56,677 bases of DNA from an uncultured Sphingomonadales bacterium (GTDB taxonomy: Bacteria; Pseudomonadota; Alphaproteobacteria; Sphingomonadales; Sphingomonadaceae), in NCBI GenBank assembly GCA_903848655.1, contig CAINGT010000022.1:1-56677 (forward strand), written 5' to 3'. Position 1 is the first letter of the stretch, and each line of letters begins with the position of its first letter. Below are positions 55,020 to 56,677 of the stretch, one piece after another. The notes below the pieces were generated by a model. It ran no database searches. It saw only the letters and a list, made by a program, of their open reading frames with translations, and was not told the DNA's origin. A program made the translations under genes and the position numbers.

Positions 55020-56520
55020 TCGCGCGGCAATGCTGCGTAATATACGCGCTGTGGCTCGGCACCGCATTCGCTTCAGCGGCCATTGCGGCGCGGAACTTGC
55101 CCAGCCACGCTGCGCCATCGACCGTGCGGTAGGCCATGACCGGATCGCGCGCGGCGGGGATATTGCCCTGCCCGATCTGCACCGCCAGCCACGAAGGCGG
55201 GCCGAACAAATCCATATCGCGCGTGATGATCCGGCCATAGCGGCGGAAATGGTCGATCCGTTCATGCACGGTATCGGGCACCGCCATCGCCGCGCACGCG
55301 CGCCACAGCGGTTCATCGCGCTGATTGAGATGATAGTGCAGGATCAGGAAATCGCGGATACGTTCGGTTTCAGTCGCCGACACGCGGTTGAATTCATCGA
55401 TCACCAGCGGGTCAAAGCTGCGGTCGGGAAAAAATGCGAGGAGTTTCGAGATATTGGCCTGAATCAGGTGCAGGCTGGTCGATTCGAGCGGTTCAAGAAA
55501 CCCGCTCGCCAGCCCGACGGCGACGACATTGCGGTTCCACGCTTTGCGCCGCCGCCCGGTCACGAACCGCAAGGGGCGTGGATCGGCCAATGCCGGCCCA
55601 TCGAGCCGCGCGAGCAGATTGCGCGCCGCCGTGTCATCGTCGATAAAGGCTGACGCATAGACATAGCCATTGCCGGTGCGCCCCTGGATCGGAATGCGCC
55701 ATTGCCACCCCGCCTCGCGCGCGGTGGAACGGGTATAGGGGATGAAATCGGGGGTGGCGGCACAGGGCACCGCCAGCGCGCGATCACACGGCAGCCAGTG
55801 CGTCCAGTCTTCATAGCCGGTTTTGAGCGCACCTTCGATCAGCAAGCCGACAAAGCCCGAACAGTCGATGAACAAGTCACCGGCCACCACGCGCCCATCG
55901 CCCAGCGTGACGCTTTCGACAAACCCGGTTTCGCTGTTGAGCGTGGTGTTCGTCACGGTGCCTTCGTGCCGCACCACCCCGCGTGCTTCGGCATAGGCGC
56001 GCAAGAACGCGGCATAGCGGATCGCATCGAAGTGATAGGCATAGTCATACGTGCTGAGCACATTGCGCGGATCGCGCGACGGCGGCGCGAATTTGCCCTG
56101 CCGCGCCAGCGTCCACGCCATGCAGTATTCGTCAAGACTTTCGGTTGCGCCATGCGCTTGCGCGTCAAGCCAGAACTGGTGCAGGCCGACCGTATCGAAC
56201 GGTTTGCCATAAGTGCCGAACGGGTGGAAATAGTGCGCGCCTGGCTTGAACCAGTCAACGAACTGGATCCCCAGTTTGAACGAGCCATTGGTCGCGCTGA
56301 CGAATTCGGCCTCACTGATCCCGAGCATGTCGTTGAACAGCCGGATCGGCGGAATCGTCGCTTCCCCCACTCCAACGGTACCGATGTCGGCAGATTCGAC
56401 CAGCGTGATCGTACACCCGCGTTGCAAGGTGCGCGCCAGCGCGGCAGCGGCCATCCACCCCGCCGACCCGCCCCCGACAATCACCACCGACCGGATCGCC
56501 TGGTCATCGCCCTCGATCAT
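55012..56520 (-). CDS. flavin-dependent tryptophan-halogenase-like protein
   Basis: Flavoprotein of 502 residues. The FAD site is [18 protein letters not shown], followed by [10 protein letters not shown]; the catalytic-Lys region reads [14 protein letters not shown]; the halogenase signature WxWxIP is present as GWQWRIPIQ; and [20 protein letters not shown] is conserved. In sphingomonads and Caulobacter, paralogues accompany TonB receptors and sugar-use genes, and true halogenation is rarely shown. Here the gene heads an operon with a 2OG-oxygenase-like protein and a beta-fructosidase. The substrate may be a peptide or sugar-linked compound rather than free tryptophan; this is inference. Confidence 0.9.
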   Translation of the reverse strand: MIEGDDQAIRSVVIVGGGSAGWMAAAALARTLQRGCTITLVESADIGTVGVGEATIPPIRLFNDMLGISEAEFVSATNGSFKLGIQFVDWFKPGAHYFHPFGTYGKPFDTVGLHQFWLDAQAHGATESLDEYCMAWTLARQGKFAPPSRDPRNVLSTYDYAYHFDAIRYAAFLRAYAEARGVVRHEGTVTNTTLNSETGFVESVTLGDGRVVAGDLFIDCSGFVGLLIEGALKTGYEDWTHWLPCDRALAVPCAATPDFIPYTRSTAREAGWQWRIPIQGRTGNGYVYASAFIDDDTAARNLLARLDGPALADPRPLRFVTGRRRKAWNRNVVAVGLASGFLEPLESTSLHLIQANISKLLAFFPDRSFDPLVIDEFNRVSATETERIRDFLILHYHLNQRDEPLWRACAAMAVPDTVHERIDHFRRYGRIITRDMDLFGPPSWLAVQIGQGNIPAARDPVMAYRTVDGAAWLGKFRAAMAAEANAVPSHSAYITQHCRANG

Positions 56521-56537
56521 GACTGCATCCTTTGTTT

Positions 56538-56591
56538 CAGGCTAAACCCCGGTGGCGGCGATGGCAACGGGATGGACACATCTTTAGCCTG
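56538..56591. promoter_or_regulatory. 9-bp inverted repeat upstream of the halogenase operon
   Basis: CAGGCTAAA (56538-56546) and TTTAGCCTG (56583-56591) are perfect inverse copies separated by 36 bp, in the leader of the minus-strand halogenase gene. A TATAAAAT sequence, a possible -10 box, lies just upstream (near 56597-56605). The arms could be an operator or the base of an mRNA stem. Confidence 0.45.
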
Positions 56592-56636
56592 CGATTTTAT
56601 ACATAAAAATCAGACCGATATTGTGACTGTTCCGCT

Positions 56637-56677
56637 CCCCTCCCCTTCAGGGGAGGGGCTGGGGGTGGGGGCGTGCC
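56637..56677. repeat. family B GC-rich repeat, copy 3 (cut by window edge)
   Basis: CCCCTCCCCTTCAGGGGAGG followed by a GGCTGGGGGTGGGGGC arm matches one arm of the copies at 45.0 and 49.9 kb. The second arm would lie outside the window. Confidence 0.8.

Overview
The window is a GC-rich, densely packed bacterial chromosome segment, most likely from an alphaproteobacterium of the order Sphingomonadales. The case rests on gene content and style: a SRAP-family remnant of the sphingomonad 'MCNLYR' type, an FYDLN-acid (TIGR02300-type) protein beside aroA-cmk, a TonB receptor, a Trp-halogenase-like gene next to carbohydrate genes, and short GC-rich dispersed repeats at gene ends. No database search was possible, so the genus is left open.

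Region by region. (1) 118-9288, minus strand: four genes joined by 1-nt stop/start overlaps (TGATG, TAGTG, TGATG). They encode a periplasmic pentaheme cytochrome, a lipoprotein with two GlcG/HbpS-type domains, an outer-membrane beta-barrel and a decaheme cytochrome carrying LVIVD-type propeller repeats. Together they look like an undescribed porin-cytochrome electron conduit. (2) 9392-17031, minus strand: a compact type IV secretion operon, virB1-2-3-4-6-9-10-11, with no virB5, virB7, virB8 or virD4 in view. (3) 17180-23942: malate synthase G, an ArnT-like glycosyltransferase, a penicillin-acylase-family hydrolase between two direct copies of a dispersed repeat, and a decayed SRAP gene. (4) 23943-25570: a low-GC islet with a DUF3800 gene and two gene remnants, one with an in-frame TGA. 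(5) 25571-35772: housekeeping genes (rpsF-rpsR-rplI, a PilZ protein, aroA-cmk, FYDLN-acid protein, tRNA-Ala(GGC), APC permease, PCuAC copper chaperone, dnaK with a candidate heat-shock promoter, dnaJ) and a DUF4188 gene.

(6) 35971-44751, minus strand: a glycine-betaine catabolic operon. It encodes a dimethylglycine dehydrogenase-like flavoprotein, a GbcA-like Rieske oxygenase and heterotetrameric sarcosine oxidase (soxB, D, A, G). In order of use: GbcA demethylates betaine to dimethylglycine, the flavoprotein makes sarcosine, and SoxBDAG makes glycine, with C1 units passed to tetrahydrofolate by GcvT-like domains. No gbcB reductase is adjacent. (7) 45264-49930, plus strand: a TonB-dependent receptor and a PQQ quinohemoprotein alcohol dehydrogenase whose active site has a lanthanide-type second Asp. 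(8) 50051-56520: an amino-acid permease and a ROK fructokinase on the plus strand, then a convergent minus-strand operon of halogenase-like flavoprotein, TPR/2OG-Fe(II) oxygenase-like protein and GH32 fructosidase, consistent with beta-fructoside use.

Two repeat families punctuate the window: A (three copies, about 85-125 bp, 'AGAGCGTGATGCG') and B (GC-rich inverted arms at 45.0, 49.9 and 56.6 kb, with a related element at the left edge). Repeat copies supply the stop codons of at least two genes.
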